Source of the DNA: Streptococcus mitis
Lineage (GTDB): Bacteria > Bacillota > Bacilli > Lactobacillales > Streptococcaceae
Assembly (NCBI RefSeq): GCF_003943935.1
Contig: NZ_RJOB01000006.1
Location: 1 to 64,000 of the forward strand
Reading direction: 5' to 3'
Length of the DNA: 64,000 bases
Shown here in pieces: positions 25,779 to 35,702 of this stretch; position 1 is the first letter of the stretch, and every line of letters begins with the position of its first letter. The notes below the pieces were generated by a model that worked only from the letters and a program-made list of their open reading frames with translations, made no database searches and was not told where the DNA came from. The position numbers and the translations under genes were made by a program.

Positions 25779-25807
25779 ATGATACCTAAAAATAGGATAA
25801 TTGTCAA
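25779..25807 (-). promoter_or_regulatory. pyrG promoter
   Basis: TTGACA (25807-25802), 17-nt spacer, TATCAT (25784-25779); seven bases later comes the GGGC start. Confidence 0.85.
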
Positions 25808-25817
25808 TAGCTAACTT

Positions 25818-26405
25818 TTATTCCTCGATGTTTTCAGAATCATCGTCTGAAAACTCGTCATCTTCTTCGTTGAGATCCACGTCTTCACCCAAGTCATCAG
25901 GAGCGATTTCGTTGATTTCTGCATCGTAAGCTTCCACTTCATTTTTCTCATCATCTGGATTTTCATCATCGTATGAAAGAGCAGGATCTGCTTCGTATGC
26001 ATCTTCGTCTTCTGGATCATCTGCATTGTAGTCAATAGCATCTGAATCGCCATCCATGAAGGCATTGACGCGTTTTTTCTTAGCTTTTGGTGCTACTTCA
26101 TCGTCATCATTTTCCTCAAGAGCGATAATTTCTTCGTCGATTTCGTCCACACCATACCATGAACGAAGACCCCATTTGTTATCTCCAAGTGAGATGAAGC
26201 TGCCGTCAAAGTTCAACTCTGTGTAGAACAAAGGCAAAGCTTCGCGGATATCGCTGTTTGATGTTCCAAGGTAGTTTTGAATTTCGTTTACAAGATCGCT
26301 AAAATGCATCTCATGGTCGCGACCACGAAGTTCCAAGATAGCACGCGCTACCTCAATCATAGATAGTTCACTTTTTTCTTGCCCAGCAAATACTTCTAAT
26401 TCCAA
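25818..26405 (-). CDS. rpoE: RNA polymerase delta subunit
   Basis: RpoE increases RNA polymerase recycling and promoter selectivity in Gram-positives. The start is TTG at 26405, with AGGAGA 7 nt upstream (product begins [15 protein letters not shown], 195 aa); the in-frame ATG five codons earlier is inside the ribosome-binding site. The N-terminal HARE-HTH domain covers 1-90; the C-terminal half is an acidic, disordered Asp/Glu tail. Confidence 0.95.
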   Translation of the reverse strand: MELEVFAGQEKSELSMIEVARAILELRGRDHEMHFSDLVNEIQNYLGTSNSDIREALPLFYTELNFDGSFISLGDNKWGLRSWYGVDEIDEEIIALEENDDDEVAPKAKKKRVNAFMDGDSDAIDYNADDPEDEDAYEADPALSYDDENPDDEKNEVEAYDAEINEIAPDDLGEDVDLNEEDDEFSDDDSENIEE

Positions 26406-26519
26406 AGCGTTTCTCCTCATTTATACTACTATCGCCAGAGCGAACAGACTCTGACCTCATTTTATCATTTACTCTTTATTTTACGATAATTTTGCAGAAT
26501 AGTCAAAGGTTAAGGGGAA

Positions 26520-27275
26520 CTAATACAAATCTTTTAAGCTTCTATATTCAATGATTTCATTTTTGATAATATTCTTTTTAAACTCAAAATGTTTTAAAGG
26601 ATTATCAATTAACACTAACTTTGGAATATCATCTAGGTTGGTGACCAGAGATAAAATAAAATCTGATTGAAACTCTTTTGCTTTTTCAAATTCGTTGGCA
26701 GTCAAACGAATACGTCCCTTAGGTTTTCGAATCCCTTTAACTTCTGCAAGGTAGGAATGCTCATGAACATCTACTTGGAAATCATATCCATCACCATAAA
26801 GACGGGCATCGAACAATAGTCCACCTTGAAATTTTTCTTCTTTATCAAAGTTGAGTATAAAATAATTTTCTGCTTCCATTCCAGTTTCCTGTAGACGTTT
26901 GAATTTAGTTCGAATAATTGGTTTTTCAAGGGTAGTAATGCCTGTTCGCTTTCCTTCACTAGCAAGTAACATTTTAACGATTTCAGCATAACTATGAACA
27001 TCTTCATTTCCAAACATCATATCAATTAAATCTTTACGAAAACGATAAACTTCAGCTTTCTGCCACCAGCCTTTTCGATTATTGTCAAAATAAGGATCAA
27101 ATAAATCCATTCTATTCTTTACAACTCCAGTTGTTTCAGCAATTCCCAGAGAAACCACATAGCGATAAAACGCCGACTTGCTAGAACATTGAAATTCTTT
27201 TATAAAAAGCTTGTCAAACTTGGCAAGACCGTAGCCAATTAAATTTAACAATTCATAATGAGGGTGTTTGGACAT
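26520..27275 (-). CDS. DUF3883 domain protein
   Basis: The start MSKHPHYELLN at 27275 has GGAG 6 nt upstream. The 251-aa product has a C-terminal DUF3883-like domain (about 150-230: DFQVDVHEHSYLAEVKGIRK, then FEKAKEFQSDFILSLVTNLD). The D-x(n)-EVKG pattern resembles PD-(D/E)xK nuclease folds. DUF3883 domains often occur in restriction or phage-defence proteins. Here the gene stands alone between rpoE and valS on the minus strand; no methylase or helicase partner is present. Function unknown. Confidence 0.65.
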   Translation of the reverse strand: MSKHPHYELLNLIGYGLAKFDKLFIKEFQCSSKSAFYRYVVSLGIAETTGVVKNRMDLFDPYFDNNRKGWWQKAEVYRFRKDLIDMMFGNEDVHSYAEIVKMLLASEGKRTGITTLEKPIIRTKFKRLQETGMEAENYFILNFDKEEKFQGGLLFDARLYGDGYDFQVDVHEHSYLAEVKGIRKPKGRIRLTANEFEKAKEFQSDFILSLVTNLDDIPKLVLIDNPLKHFEFKKNIIKNEIIEYRSLKDLY

Positions 27276-27310
27276 CACTTTCTCCATCAATAAATATTGA
27301 TTTCATTATA

Positions 27311-27338
27311 CCAAAAAACACGGCATTCCACCGTGTTT
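27311..27338 (-). terminator. Terminator of the valS operon
   Basis: Minus strand AAACACGG, 7-nt loop, CCGTGTTT, then Ts, directly after valS. Confidence 0.8.
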
Positions 27339-27344
27339 CTGTGT

Positions 27345-29996
27345 TTATTTCACGAGTTTCTTCATCTCATCAATACGTGCTACGGTCGCGTCGTATTTAG
27401 CTTGGTAGTCGGCTTGTTTGTCGCGTTCTTTTTGGACGACTTCTGGTTTGGCATTGGCTACGAAACGTTCGTTAGAGAGTTTCTTGCCTACCATATCCAG
27501 TTCTTTTTGCCATTTAGCTAGTTCCTTGTCGAGACGAGCGAGTTCTTCTTCGACATTGAGGAGGTCTGCCAGTGGCAAGTAGATTTCTGCTCCTGTGATG
27601 ACGCTTGACATTGCAAGTTCAGGTGCAGGGATGGTTGATGCGATTTCCAAGTGTTCTGGATTTGTGAAGCGTTTGATGTAGTTGACATTGCTGTTAAAGA
27701 AGGCTTCCAATTCGCTATCACTTGTCTTCACAAGGATGGTGATTGGCTTGCTTGGTGCTACGTTTACTTCCGCACGCGCATTACGAACAGCACGGATCAA
27801 GTCTTTGAGGCTTTCCACACCAGTGTGGGCAACAAGGTCTTCAAAGGCTGGATTGACAATTGGGTATTCTGCTGTCACGATAGAGCCTTCTGAGATTTGT
27901 CCAAAGATTTCCTCTGTCACAAATGGCATGATTGGGTGAAGGAGACGAAGAATCTTGTCCAAAGTGTAAAGGAGAACAGAACGTGTGATGACTTTCTCTT
28001 CTTCATTATCGCTATAAAGGACTTCCTTAGTCAACTCAACGTACCAGTCCGCAAACTCATCCCAGATAAAGTTGTAGAGGATGTGTCCAGCTACACCAAA
28101 CTCAAACTTGTCAAAGTTTTCAGTGACTTTGCCGATAGTTTCATTGAGGTTGTGGAGAATCCAGCGGTCTGTGACGTTCCCAGCTTCCTTGTTAACAACT
28201 TTTTCGACATTTGCAGTTGCTTGCTCAAGGGTCAAGCCTTCATTGTTCATGAGAATGTAGCGAGAGATGTTCCAAATCTTGTTAATGAAGTTCCATGAGG
28301 CATCCATTTTCTCGTAAGAGAAGCGCACATCTTGACCTGGTGCAGAACCGTTTGAAAGGAACCAACGAAGGGCATCGGCACCATATTTCTCGATGACATC
28401 CATCGGGTCAATCCCGTTGCCGAGAGATTTAGACATCTTGCGTCCTTGCTCATCACGAATAAGACCGTGGATCAGAACGTTTTGGAATGGCTGACGACCA
28501 GTGAATTCTAAGGATTGGAATATCATACGAGACACCCAGAAAAAGATAATGTCGTAACCTGTTACCAAGGTTGAAGTTGGGAAGTAACGTTTGAAGTCTT
28601 CTGAGTCGACATCTGGCCAGCCCATGGTTGAGAACGGCCAAAGGGCAGAACTGAACCAAGTATCCAAGACATCTTCGTCCTGAGTCCATCCGTCACCTTC
28701 TGGAGCTTCTTCACCGACGTACATTTCACCCTCAGTATTGTACCAAGCAGGGATTTGGTGACCCCACCAGAGCTGACGAGAGATAACCCAGTCGTGGACA
28801 TTTTCCATCCATTGAAGGAAAGTATCATTGAAACGAGGTGGGTAAAATTCTACCTTGTCCTCTGTGTCTTGGTTGGCAATAGCATTCTTGGCCAATTGGT
28901 CCATCTTGACAAACCATTGCGTAGACAAGCGTGGTTCAACCACAACACCTGTACGCTCTGAGTGACCAACACTGTGAACACGTTTTTCGATTTTAACGAG
29001 GGCACCGATTTCTTCTAACTTAGCAACGACTGCCTTACGAGCTTCAAAACGGTCCATACCTGCAAATTCGAAGGCCAAATCATTCATAGTTCCGTCGTCA
29101 TTCATGACATTGACTTGTGGCAAGTTATGACGTTGACCAACCAAGAAGTCGTTTGGATCGTGGGCAGGTGTGATTTTCACGACACCAGTACCAAACTCAG
29201 GATCAGCATGCTCATCCCCAACGATTGGGATTAATTTATTAGCAATTGGAAGGATGACGTTTTTTCCAATCAAGTCCTTGTAGCGTGGATCTTCTGGATT
29301 GACCGCAACCGCAACGTCCCCAAACATGGTCTCAGGACGAGTTGTCGCAACTTCAAGGGCGCGTGAACCGTCTTCCAGCATGTAGTTCATGTGGTAGAAG
29401 GCACCTTCTACGTCCTTGTGGATAACCTCAATATCAGAAAGGGCTGTACGAGCTGCTGGATCCCAGTTGATGATAAACTCACCACGGTAGATCCAGCCTT
29501 TCTTGTAAAGGTCCACAAAGACCTTGCGAACAGCTTTTGACAAGCCTTCGTCAAGAGTGAAACGCTCACGAGAGTAGTCTACAGAGAGCCCCATCTTGCC
29601 CCATTGTTCCTTGATAGTAGTGGCATATTCGTCTTTCCATTCCCAGACTTTCTCGAGGAATTTCTCACGACCGAGGTCATAACGGCTGATGCCCTCACCA
29701 CGCAAGCGCTCCTCAACCTTAGCCTGAGTCGCAATCCCTGCGTGGTCCATCCCTGGAAGCCAAAGCGTGTCGAAACCTTGCATGCGTTTTTGACGGATGA
29801 TGATATCTTGCAAAGTTGTATCCCAAGCGTGACCAAGGTGAAGTTTCCCAGTTACGTTTGGTGGTGGAATCACGATAGAATAAGGCTTAGCCTTTTGATC
29901 GCCTGAAGGCTTGAAAACATCAGAATCAAGCCATTTTTGGTAACGACCAGCCTCAACCTCGGCTGGATTGTATTTAGGTGAAAGTTCTTTAGACAT
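27345..29996 (-). CDS. valS: Valyl-tRNA synthetase
   Basis: The 883-aa class-I synthetase has the HIGH-type motif LHLGHAWD near residue 53, the KMSKS motif ([13 protein letters not shown], about 525), an editing CP1 domain between, and the C-terminal coiled-coil arm ([16 protein letters not shown]...). It charges tRNA-Val. It is the last gene of a T-box-regulated operon and overlaps the kinase-like gene by 8 bp. Confidence 0.97.
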   Translation of the reverse strand: MSKELSPKYNPAEVEAGRYQKWLDSDVFKPSGDQKAKPYSIVIPPPNVTGKLHLGHAWDTTLQDIIIRQKRMQGFDTLWLPGMDHAGIATQAKVEERLRGEGISRYDLGREKFLEKVWEWKDEYATTIKEQWGKMGLSVDYSRERFTLDEGLSKAVRKVFVDLYKKGWIYRGEFIINWDPAARTALSDIEVIHKDVEGAFYHMNYMLEDGSRALEVATTRPETMFGDVAVAVNPEDPRYKDLIGKNVILPIANKLIPIVGDEHADPEFGTGVVKITPAHDPNDFLVGQRHNLPQVNVMNDDGTMNDLAFEFAGMDRFEARKAVVAKLEEIGALVKIEKRVHSVGHSERTGVVVEPRLSTQWFVKMDQLAKNAIANQDTEDKVEFYPPRFNDTFLQWMENVHDWVISRQLWWGHQIPAWYNTEGEMYVGEEAPEGDGWTQDEDVLDTWFSSALWPFSTMGWPDVDSEDFKRYFPTSTLVTGYDIIFFWVSRMIFQSLEFTGRQPFQNVLIHGLIRDEQGRKMSKSLGNGIDPMDVIEKYGADALRWFLSNGSAPGQDVRFSYEKMDASWNFINKIWNISRYILMNNEGLTLEQATANVEKVVNKEAGNVTDRWILHNLNETIGKVTENFDKFEFGVAGHILYNFIWDEFADWYVELTKEVLYSDNEEEKVITRSVLLYTLDKILRLLHPIMPFVTEEIFGQISEGSIVTAEYPIVNPAFEDLVAHTGVESLKDLIRAVRNARAEVNVAPSKPITILVKTSDSELEAFFNSNVNYIKRFTNPEHLEIASTIPAPELAMSSVITGAEIYLPLADLLNVEEELARLDKELAKWQKELDMVGKKLSNERFVANAKPEVVQKERDKQADYQAKYDATVARIDEMKKLVK

Positions 29997-30567
29997 GTGT
30001 TTGTCCTTTCTCTATTTTGTTCATTTTATTTTGAATTTGCTTAGCAGCTTCTTCTGCTGACAAATTCGTATTATTTATTTTAAAGTAGTGGTGCAACTCA
30101 TTCGGTTGATGTTGAGAATTTAATTGAAGTGTTTCAGCGGTCTCTAAAATTTCTCTTTCAGATATCTCAATATGTCGTTTTAAGGGTTTGTGCTTTAATC
30201 GATTCTCCGTTCGATTTCGACGTATGCGCTCTTCAAGACTTGTTTCCAACTCAACAAAAAGAATATCTTGATGATAATCATCCAATAAATCCTGAATTTG
30301 CTTTAAATACATCAGTTGGTACTGATTTGAAAAATCAATTACGTCAGTTAAAATTACTGATCTCTGATTTCTTGCACTTGCTCCAAGGAATGAAAAGGTG
30401 ATTCCACGAACAAATTCCCACATTTCCTCTGTATAGTCCTGATAGATTTCTAGTGCAAAATCGATGGCTTGATGGTTATAAAAGAGGGTAGAATCCGTCA
30501 GTCGAGATAGTTCTTGACCAATGGTCATTTTCCCAGAAGCCGGAGCACCAATAATGAAAAGATGCAT
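29989..30567 (-). CDS. P-loop kinase-like protein (shikimate-kinase/AAA_33 type)
   Basis: The start [15 protein letters not shown] at 30567 follows GGAGG by 7 nt and shares a base with the upstream stop (TGATG). The 192-aa protein has Walker A GAPASGKM and a DxxD-like TDVIDF near residue 80, as in small nucleotide or shikimate kinases. The substrate is unknown. Its place between a GNAT gene and valS puts it under valine T-box control. Confidence 0.7.
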   Translation of the reverse strand: MHLFIIGAPASGKMTIGQELSRLTDSTLFYNHQAIDFALEIYQDYTEEMWEFVRGITFSFLGASARNQRSVILTDVIDFSNQYQLMYLKQIQDLLDDYHQDILFVELETSLEERIRRNRTENRLKHKPLKRHIEISEREILETAETLQLNSQHQPNELHHYFKINNTNLSAEEAAKQIQNKMNKIEKGQTHV

Positions 30568-31127
30568 CAAATCACCTCCCACTCACTCTTCAGCAAACCA
30601 TATATCAGACTGTCACAGGGGTTTCCTTGAACATCCTTTCTGTCTCTTATTCGAGCTTCGAGGGTAAAGCCAAGCTTCTCTGCAACTCGTTGACTTTGGA
30701 TATTGTAACCAAAGCAAGTCAGCTCAATCTTATGAAGCCCCAGTTCTTTAAATCCTAAGTCAATCAAAGTACGCGCTGCTTCTGGTACATAACCGCGTCC
30801 CCAATAATCTGGGTGCAAGGTATAGCCAATCTCCAGTACATCGTCTTCGTGCCGATGGTTGAAATCAACAGAGCCGATGACTTTATCGGTTCCTTTGACG
30901 ACAATCCCATAGCCTGCTGGAAGATTTTCCTTTTGATTGCGTTCTGGAAGAATATGCTCTAGATAATAAATCTCATCTTCCAAGGTCTTGACAGGCGGAA
31001 AGCCTGCTGGATAGGCGACCTCTGGGAGACTAGCGTAGGCATGAATATCTTCGGCATCCGCCACCGTACGGACGCGTAAGACAAGCCGTTCGGTTTCTAA
31101 TCGTTCTGGCAGTTCAGTTCTTGTCAT
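30567..31127 (-). CDS. GNAT acetyltransferase (RimJ/RimL type)
   Basis: The start MTRTELPERLETERL at 31127 has GAGG 7 nt upstream; the longer frame runs into the T-box terminator. The 186-aa protein has the acetyl-CoA loop YWGRGYVPEAART (about 128-140) and the C-terminal YNIQSQRVAEKLGF typical of RimJ/L N-acetyltransferases. It is the first gene after the T-box. The target is unknown. Confidence 0.82.
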   Translation of the reverse strand: MTRTELPERLETERLVLRVRTVADAEDIHAYASLPEVAYPAGFPPVKTLEDEIYYLEHILPERNQKENLPAGYGIVVKGTDKVIGSVDFNHRHEDDVLEIGYTLHPDYWGRGYVPEAARTLIDLGFKELGLHKIELTCFGYNIQSQRVAEKLGFTLEARIRDRKDVQGNPCDSLIYGLLKSEWEVI

Positions 31128-31146
31128 CCTTTTTCCTCGCTTTCTA

Positions 31147-31364
31147 CAAAAAATCGCCCCTGCCATCTACATGACAGGGACGAATGTACTAATCCGCGGT
31201 ACCACCCAATTTCGGGCAGTTGCCCGCAACTCTCGTCTTTAAAACAAAAAGACACTTTTATTTCAATTTTTTATCCATTAGCAACTAGTTTTGACACATT
31301 TGTGGACTTCTCAGCGCCGCCACTTTCTGTAAAATGCGGGATTCAAAACACCTCTAATGGCTCT
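31147..31364 (-). promoter_or_regulatory. T-box riboswitch of the valS operon
   Basis: The leader has a Stem I base CCATTAG/CTAATGG, a putative valine specifier GUC at 31295-31293 (followed by A), the T-box sequence TGGGTGGTACCGCGG at 31208-31194, and a terminator CGTCCCTG.../...CAGGGGCG with six Ts ending about 31147. Uncharged tRNA-Val would stabilise the antiterminator and switch on GNAT, kinase and valS. Confidence 0.92.
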
Positions 31365-31393
31365 ATTGTAGCAAGTTTTTCTTGGAATTGCAA
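31365..31393 (-). promoter_or_regulatory. Promoter of the T-box operon
   Basis: TTGCAA (31393-31388), 17-nt spacer, TACAAT (31370-31365). Confidence 0.7.
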
Positions 31394-31406
31394 GGCACAA
31401 GAAAGA

Positions 31407-31802
31407 TTACTTGAACTTGATGCCGTTTTCTTTCAATTTCTTGATGGTAGCTGGTCCGATTCCTTTTAAGGCAAGGAGTTCTTTTTCAGTCCAGTTTTTG
31501 AAATCTGAAGCAGACTTGATTCCTTCATCATAGAAAGTTTTGGCACGATCAAGTGGAAGTCCACCCAAGTTTGCTGCAAAATCTTCTACAGAATTGGCTA
31601 CTTTTTGTGCTTGCTCTTTGGTAGCTTCTACTGCTTGTTCAACTTTTTTAGAAACAGCCCTACCAGCTTGGCTTGCTGACTGTTCTGCACGTTTTACGAC
31701 TTTTTTTGTCTCTTCTACAACCTTAGTCACAGTACTTGAAAAAGCACCTGCACGACGGAGGCTATTTCGTAATTGTTTTTTACGATTGAGTTTCTTTGAC
31801 AT
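31407..31802 (-). CDS. Helix-hairpin-helix domain protein
   Basis: The 131-aa protein has a basic N-terminus (KKLNRKKQLRNSLRRAG), a long Ala/Lys/Glu helix (25-75) and a C-terminal HhH motif LLALKGIGPATIKKLKENGI (108-127), a non-specific DNA-binding element as in RuvA and polymerases. The architecture suggests a small nucleoid-associated or repair accessory protein. It is monocistronic. Confidence 0.75.
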   Translation of the reverse strand: MSKKLNRKKQLRNSLRRAGAFSSTVTKVVEETKKVVKRAEQSASQAGRAVSKKVEQAVEATKEQAQKVANSVEDFAANLGGLPLDRAKTFYDEGIKSASDFKNWTEKELLALKGIGPATIKKLKENGIKFK

Positions 31803-31897
31803 GATAAAATCCTTTCAATAAAAAACCCCTGCTCTGACAAGGATTTAATATAAATATTCTATCAAGATTTTAGTAAAAAATCAAGAATCTATCTCGT

Positions 31898-32152
31898 TTA
31901 ATAATTTCGCTCACCAAACAATCCCTCTGGTAAATCATGGAATCCCTTGCCTGCTTTGAAGTTTTCAAACTTACCAAGTAAGAACTGATAAGCATCCAAA
32001 CGACTTTCGTAGCGAATCATAGCATCTTTGGCACGCTCGTCCTGGTCTTCTTCGTAGACTTTTTGGCTTTCCTTGTGCGCCATGTCGTTGATCATGATTT
32101 GGGTATTGACCCAGGCTTCAAATTCCTTCATAAATTCTTGTTCGTAACTCAT
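31898..32152 (-). CDS. DUF1912 family protein
   Basis: 84 aa, hydrophilic and helical (SYEQEFMKEFEAWVNTQIMI...). It is a streptococcal DUF1912 protein of unknown role, 9 bp after the DUF438 gene and co-transcribed with it. Confidence 0.75.
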   Translation of the reverse strand: MSYEQEFMKEFEAWVNTQIMINDMAHKESQKVYEEDQDERAKDAMIRYESRLDAYQFLLGKFENFKAGKGFHDLPEGLFGERNY

Positions 32153-32161
32153 TTTTTCTCC

Positions 32162-33496
32162 TTATTCTAATCCACGGAAATAGTCCGTGTCAATCTCACG
32201 GTAGGGCTGGATATCCTGAACGTATTCCAACACACCTTGGAATTCTCCCTCTTCATCGTGCACTGCAGCGTAGGTGATGTGAACAAACTTACCTCGTGAC
32301 TCAGACTTGAACCACATTTCATACTTATCCTTAGTCCCCTCACGAAGTCCCTTCATGATAGTCTTGACCTTGTCCAAATACTTAGGTGGATGGCAGAGTT
32401 CGACATTGCGTCCAACTTGGGACGGGGTCCGTTTGAAAATCATCTCATCAGCTGGCGTATTATCATTGTAATACTGGAAAATATCGTCTTTATTGACAAA
32501 GGTAATCTCCATTGGGAGGTGATTGAGGATGAGATTAGCCTGCTCGACCGAGAGATAGCCATTGCCAAAAGCCTGTTGACTATGACGGTCCAGCACTGTT
32601 TCCTTTTCCTTAGGGGTAAAGGTAATAGTAAACTGTCCTTCTGGCGTATCGATAACTTGCTGAACTTGACCTTCTGCCGTATCTAGTTGTACGGGCTCCT
32701 CTGCACTCTTTTCCTCAACAAAACTCTGGCGTTCTGGTACCCATTTCTCAGACGGACGGATGATGGCATAACCATAGACATCGCTCTCCTCCGCAATCTG
32801 AAGCCAGTCATCCTGAGTAAAGGATTCAAGGAGAATCATAAGAAGGATGGACTCTTCCTTGAAAATCATACTTTCAAACTCTGTCGCAAAGGCTTCAAAA
32901 TCTTCCTTTACAGTACTAATCGGCACTTCTGGTAGTGACCTGGCTGTCGCTAAAGCTGTTTGAAAGAGTTCCCTAATCTGGTCATCCACTCCCCACATAA
33001 CTTTAGGAGGTGAATCGTGACCATAGCGCTCCATGATAGGAAAGAAAAGTTCTTCCTTACGTTGGTAATGGATATCAAATTGACCCACAAGTCCCATCTG
33101 ACGGACCAAACCCTTGCGCATCTCCGCCAGCATTTCCTCATCTTCCATAGACTCATAGGTATCTAACAATCTACGAATGCGAATCAAGGCCGCACGGAGG
33201 GCCAGATTTTCTTCTTTGAAGACGCGAACTGGGTGGCCAGGGTGCTCGGTATCCTCTACTTCGACACCTTTAATAGCATTTTTAAAAAGATTGGCATGGA
33301 CATCACAGAGTTCCATAACATCTTCAAAGGTGACACCTGAGTCTGAGTTCATCAGCTCGTGCTCCATGAGGGAAATCTCTATGGCTGAGACACCTGCAAA
33401 GGTCGCATCAAAACGCTCCTGAACCGACTCAGGGGAGGCACCATTGTGCAATTCTAACAAAATATCCCGCAGGACATGAATCCGTTCATCTGCCAT
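32162..33496 (-). CDS. DUF438 / hemerythrin-like / PAS domain protein
   Basis: The 444-aa cytoplasmic protein has an N-terminal DUF438 domain (about 1-70), a hemerythrin-type four-helix region with possible metal ligands (H68, H157 and EELFFP about 162), and a C-terminal PAS domain (about 325-435: FVNKDDIFQYYNDN, GRNVELCHPPKYLDKV). The combination suggests an oxygen, nitric-oxide or redox sensor. The DUF1858 gene overlaps its start by one base (TAATG), as commonly found. Confidence 0.82.
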   Translation of the reverse strand: MADERIHVLRDILLELHNGASPESVQERFDATFAGVSAIEISLMEHELMNSDSGVTFEDVMELCDVHANLFKNAIKGVEVEDTEHPGHPVRVFKEENLALRAALIRIRRLLDTYESMEDEEMLAEMRKGLVRQMGLVGQFDIHYQRKEELFFPIMERYGHDSPPKVMWGVDDQIRELFQTALATARSLPEVPISTVKEDFEAFATEFESMIFKEESILLMILLESFTQDDWLQIAEESDVYGYAIIRPSEKWVPERQSFVEEKSAEEPVQLDTAEGQVQQVIDTPEGQFTITFTPKEKETVLDRHSQQAFGNGYLSVEQANLILNHLPMEITFVNKDDIFQYYNDNTPADEMIFKRTPSQVGRNVELCHPPKYLDKVKTIMKGLREGTKDKYEMWFKSESRGKFVHITYAAVHDEEGEFQGVLEYVQDIQPYREIDTDYFRGLE

Positions 33497-33729
33497 TAGT
33501 CTAATCCAATCACTTCGTAGCCGTTTGCTTCCAGCGTGCGGACAATCTTGTCCATAGGAGTTCCTTCAAGCTTAGAACCCTGCTTAAGCGATACTTTGCG
33601 ACCTACTGTGTTGCGCATCAAGGGATTGGCAAGGGGTTTAAAACCAAGCTCCACTAGGATTTCCAAGACTTCTGGATGCTTGTCCACCACTTCTGCAACG
33701 GGAATTGACACATCGATGATATTGTCCAT
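33496..33729 (-). CDS. DUF1858 domain protein
   Basis: The start MDNIIDVSIPVAEVV at 33729 follows GGAGG. The 77-aa product is a single DUF1858 domain (DVSIPVAEVVDKHPEVLEIL, then ELGFKPLANP). DUF1858 proteins pair with hybrid-cluster or hemerythrin proteins, and this one is coupled to the DUF438 gene. Confidence 0.82.
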   Translation of the reverse strand: MDNIIDVSIPVAEVVDKHPEVLEILVELGFKPLANPLMRNTVGRKVSLKQGSKLEGTPMDKIVRTLEANGYEVIGLD

Positions 33730-33845
33730 GACGACCTCCATTGTATGTTCTAAAATGATTTTACTGCTTATATTATACCATATGGAGAGAGATTAAAAAA
33801 CTAGCAGTAGAGTTCCTGCTAGTTCTCTGCGACTTGGATTACCAT

Positions 33846-33998
33846 CTAGATAAGTTTAAAGAGCCAATCTAATATTTTAAATAATAGCTTGTAAAACAGC
33901 AATTGGACTGCAAAAGAGATGATCATCCAAAAGAATTTCACAATCCCAATAATCGGTTTAATAAAAAGAATAGCAAGAATTGCCCAGAAAAATTTCAT
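33846..33998 (-). CDS. 50-aa hydrophobic membrane peptide
   Basis: A short gene, MKFFWAILAILFIKPIIGIV and onward, overlapping the preceding 60-aa gene by 4 bp (ATGA). Almost entirely hydrophobic, with two possible membrane-embedded segments separated by a Lys. Last gene of the EcsC operon. Unknown function. Confidence 0.55.
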   Translation of the reverse strand: MKFFWAILAILFIKPIIGIVKFFWMIISFAVQLLFYKLLFKILDWLFKLI

Positions 33999-34177
33999 TT
34001 TCTATCCTCTGGCTTGATGAGCCACCGAGCCGTATCCATTAACTTGTCTGTAATAAAGAGTTTCCCAAAACCGACAACGGCATGGTCATCTTTCTTTATC
34101 GTTTTCATTACTTTTACACCTTGCATGGTCAAAAAGTAATTCCCGTAAGTTTTAGCTAGAGTTTTTATAAGTCCCAT
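33995..34177 (-). CDS. Small basic hypothetical protein
   Basis: 60 aa; the start MGLIKTLAKTYGNYF at 34177 follows AAGGTGAG and lies 1 bp after the EcsC-family stop. Basic, no membrane segment. Unknown family; coupled to its neighbours on both sides. Confidence 0.6.
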   Translation of the reverse strand: MGLIKTLAKTYGNYFLTMQGVKVMKTIKKDDHAVVGFGKLFITDKLMDTARWLIKPEDRK

Positions 34178-34178
34178 A

Positions 34179-34958
34179 TTACTCACCTTCGAGGATTTCA
34201 GCTTCTTTTCGGATAGTATCAATATCTATTTGATACTGCCCTTCATTATAATTAACTAATTTGGATAATTCCTTTTGCAGTCTTTCCCCCATCGGCTTCA
34301 TGGTCGCAAAGGTTAAGCCACCAGAAAGGACACCCCCTAAAATAGGAATCACTTTCCCCATTCCCTTAGCCAAGCCTCCCTTTGTCAAGCTGACTCCAAA
34401 AATTTTCAAAACTTTCTCCAGAATAGGATACCAAAGTGTCTTTGTCAACGCTTTCTGCGGAATCGTCTTCATCACATGCTTGGCAACTGTCACACCTCCA
34501 GAGCGAAGTAAAGCCCCTGCTCCATTTACCCCTAGCATGACACCGAGATAAAGCAAGAGTGTATTTTGAGCATCCTCGCTCAATTCATCACGGGATTCCC
34601 AAAGATCATCAAATCCATAAATATAGCCTAGTTCTTGGGCCAACTTTAATGAAAAAGCATAAAACTGAACTACATCTGTTGGAATAGTGATTGCCATGAC
34701 AATACCGCCAGGTAAACCTGCCAAAATCGAAGTCCCGCTTGCTCGTAGAACATTGTCCTTAATACAGGTCTTAGCAACTCGATCCAAGCTTTCCTTTGTT
34801 AACAAAGAGGTCGGACCTTTTTCCAATAATGTAGCAATATCCTTTCGATCTAACTCTTTAGAAAACTTGTCAACTAAAAATTTTTCTCGATCAACTTTGA
34901 CCATGGGTAATTTCACCACTTGTTGCAGCACTTTCATCGCTAACTCTTGTTTGCCCAT
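34179..34958 (-). CDS. EcsC family protein
   Basis: The 259-aa protein starts at MGKQELAMKVLQQ with GGAG 6 nt upstream. It has the EcsC-like glycine-rich amphipathic regions (ILAGLPGGIVMAITIPTDVV about 78-97; VIPILGGVLSGGLTFATM about 202-219) with adjacent charged residues. EcsC-family proteins associate with membranes; the precise role is unknown. First gene of a three-gene unit. Confidence 0.8.
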   Translation of the reverse strand: MGKQELAMKVLQQVVKLPMVKVDREKFLVDKFSKELDRKDIATLLEKGPTSLLTKESLDRVAKTCIKDNVLRASGTSILAGLPGGIVMAITIPTDVVQFYAFSLKLAQELGYIYGFDDLWESRDELSEDAQNTLLLYLGVMLGVNGAGALLRSGGVTVAKHVMKTIPQKALTKTLWYPILEKVLKIFGVSLTKGGLAKGMGKVIPILGGVLSGGLTFATMKPMGERLQKELSKLVNYNEGQYQIDIDTIRKEAEILEGE

Positions 34959-35077
34959 CTCTATCTCCATTCATCATTCGTATTAAACTTCATCATATCA
35001 TACTATGAGGTATTTACAAATTTTTTAAACTGTTTTTTGTAAATACAGCTATTAATAACTAGAAGAGTTCAAACACC

Positions 35078-35101
35078 AAAAAAGAGGGTTACCCCTCCTT
35101 C
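35078..35101 (-). terminator. Terminator of the translation operon (after rbfA)
   Basis: Minus strand AGGAGGG, loop GTAA, CCCTCTTTTTT. Confidence 0.75.
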
Positions 35102-35452
35102 TTAGTTCTTATCTAGATTGCGTAGCATTTCGTCAATCTTGTTTCCATATTCGATGGATTCGTCTTTGACGAAGGTCAAATCTGGGATTTTGTACAATTT
35201 CAAATTGCGACCAAGTTCACGTTTGATGGTCCCAGTTGCTTTTTCAAGCCCGATTTGAGCTTTTTGGTTATCCGAAGCAAGATTACTCAAAATGGTGTAG
35301 TAAACCTTAGCAACAGACAAGTCACCTAGCATCTGAACATCTGTGATGGTCACACCTTGGACACGCGGATCACGGACTTTCTTTTGCAAAATCTCATTGA
35401 CTTCACGCTTGATCTCCATGCCCACACGATCCGTACGGAAATGATTTGCCAT
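35102..35452 (-). CDS. rbfA: Ribosome-binding factor A
   Basis: RbfA binds 30S precursors during 16S rRNA maturation. The start [19 protein letters not shown] at 35452 gives the usual 116 aa. The KH-like fold shows [13 protein letters not shown] and [20 protein letters not shown]. Last gene of the rimP-nusA-infB operon. Confidence 0.95.
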   Translation of the reverse strand: MANHFRTDRVGMEIKREVNEILQKKVRDPRVQGVTITDVQMLGDLSVAKVYYTILSNLASDNQKAQIGLEKATGTIKRELGRNLKLYKIPDLTFVKDESIEYGNKIDEMLRNLDKN

Positions 35453-35561
35453 GATATTCCTTTCTCTACTTTGAACCAAAAGCTAGGCCAGCAGACCTAG
35501 CTATTTTTAAACTTCTTGATTTTCAGTTCAAATTGAAACGAAGTTCAATTTGAAATCATCT

Positions 35562-35695
35562 GCTTCTTTCGCCGTGGTGAAAGTGATGGAACTGATTTAT
35601 CAGTCCCATCACAGGGGATTTTTGAGACCCTAGGCTCAAAAATAAGCAATGAAACCATCGGTTTGCTTGCGTCCCTCACCACCTAAGAAAGGAGC
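35562..35695 (-). ncRNA. Structured element E1 between infB and rbfA
   Basis: On the minus strand TTCTTAGGTGGTGA pairs with TCACCACGGCGAAAGAA across an internal loop (TTAG / GGCG), enclosing a hairpin TTTTTGAG-CCTAGGGT-CTCAAAAA and two further hairpins. A second copy with compensating base changes lies at 57496-57609. Immediately downstream a perfect TTCAAATTGAA hairpin occurs (35525-35553). It may be a mobile repeat or a regulatory RNA. Identity unknown. Confidence 0.5.
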
Positions 35696-35702
35696 AAAAA
35701 TC

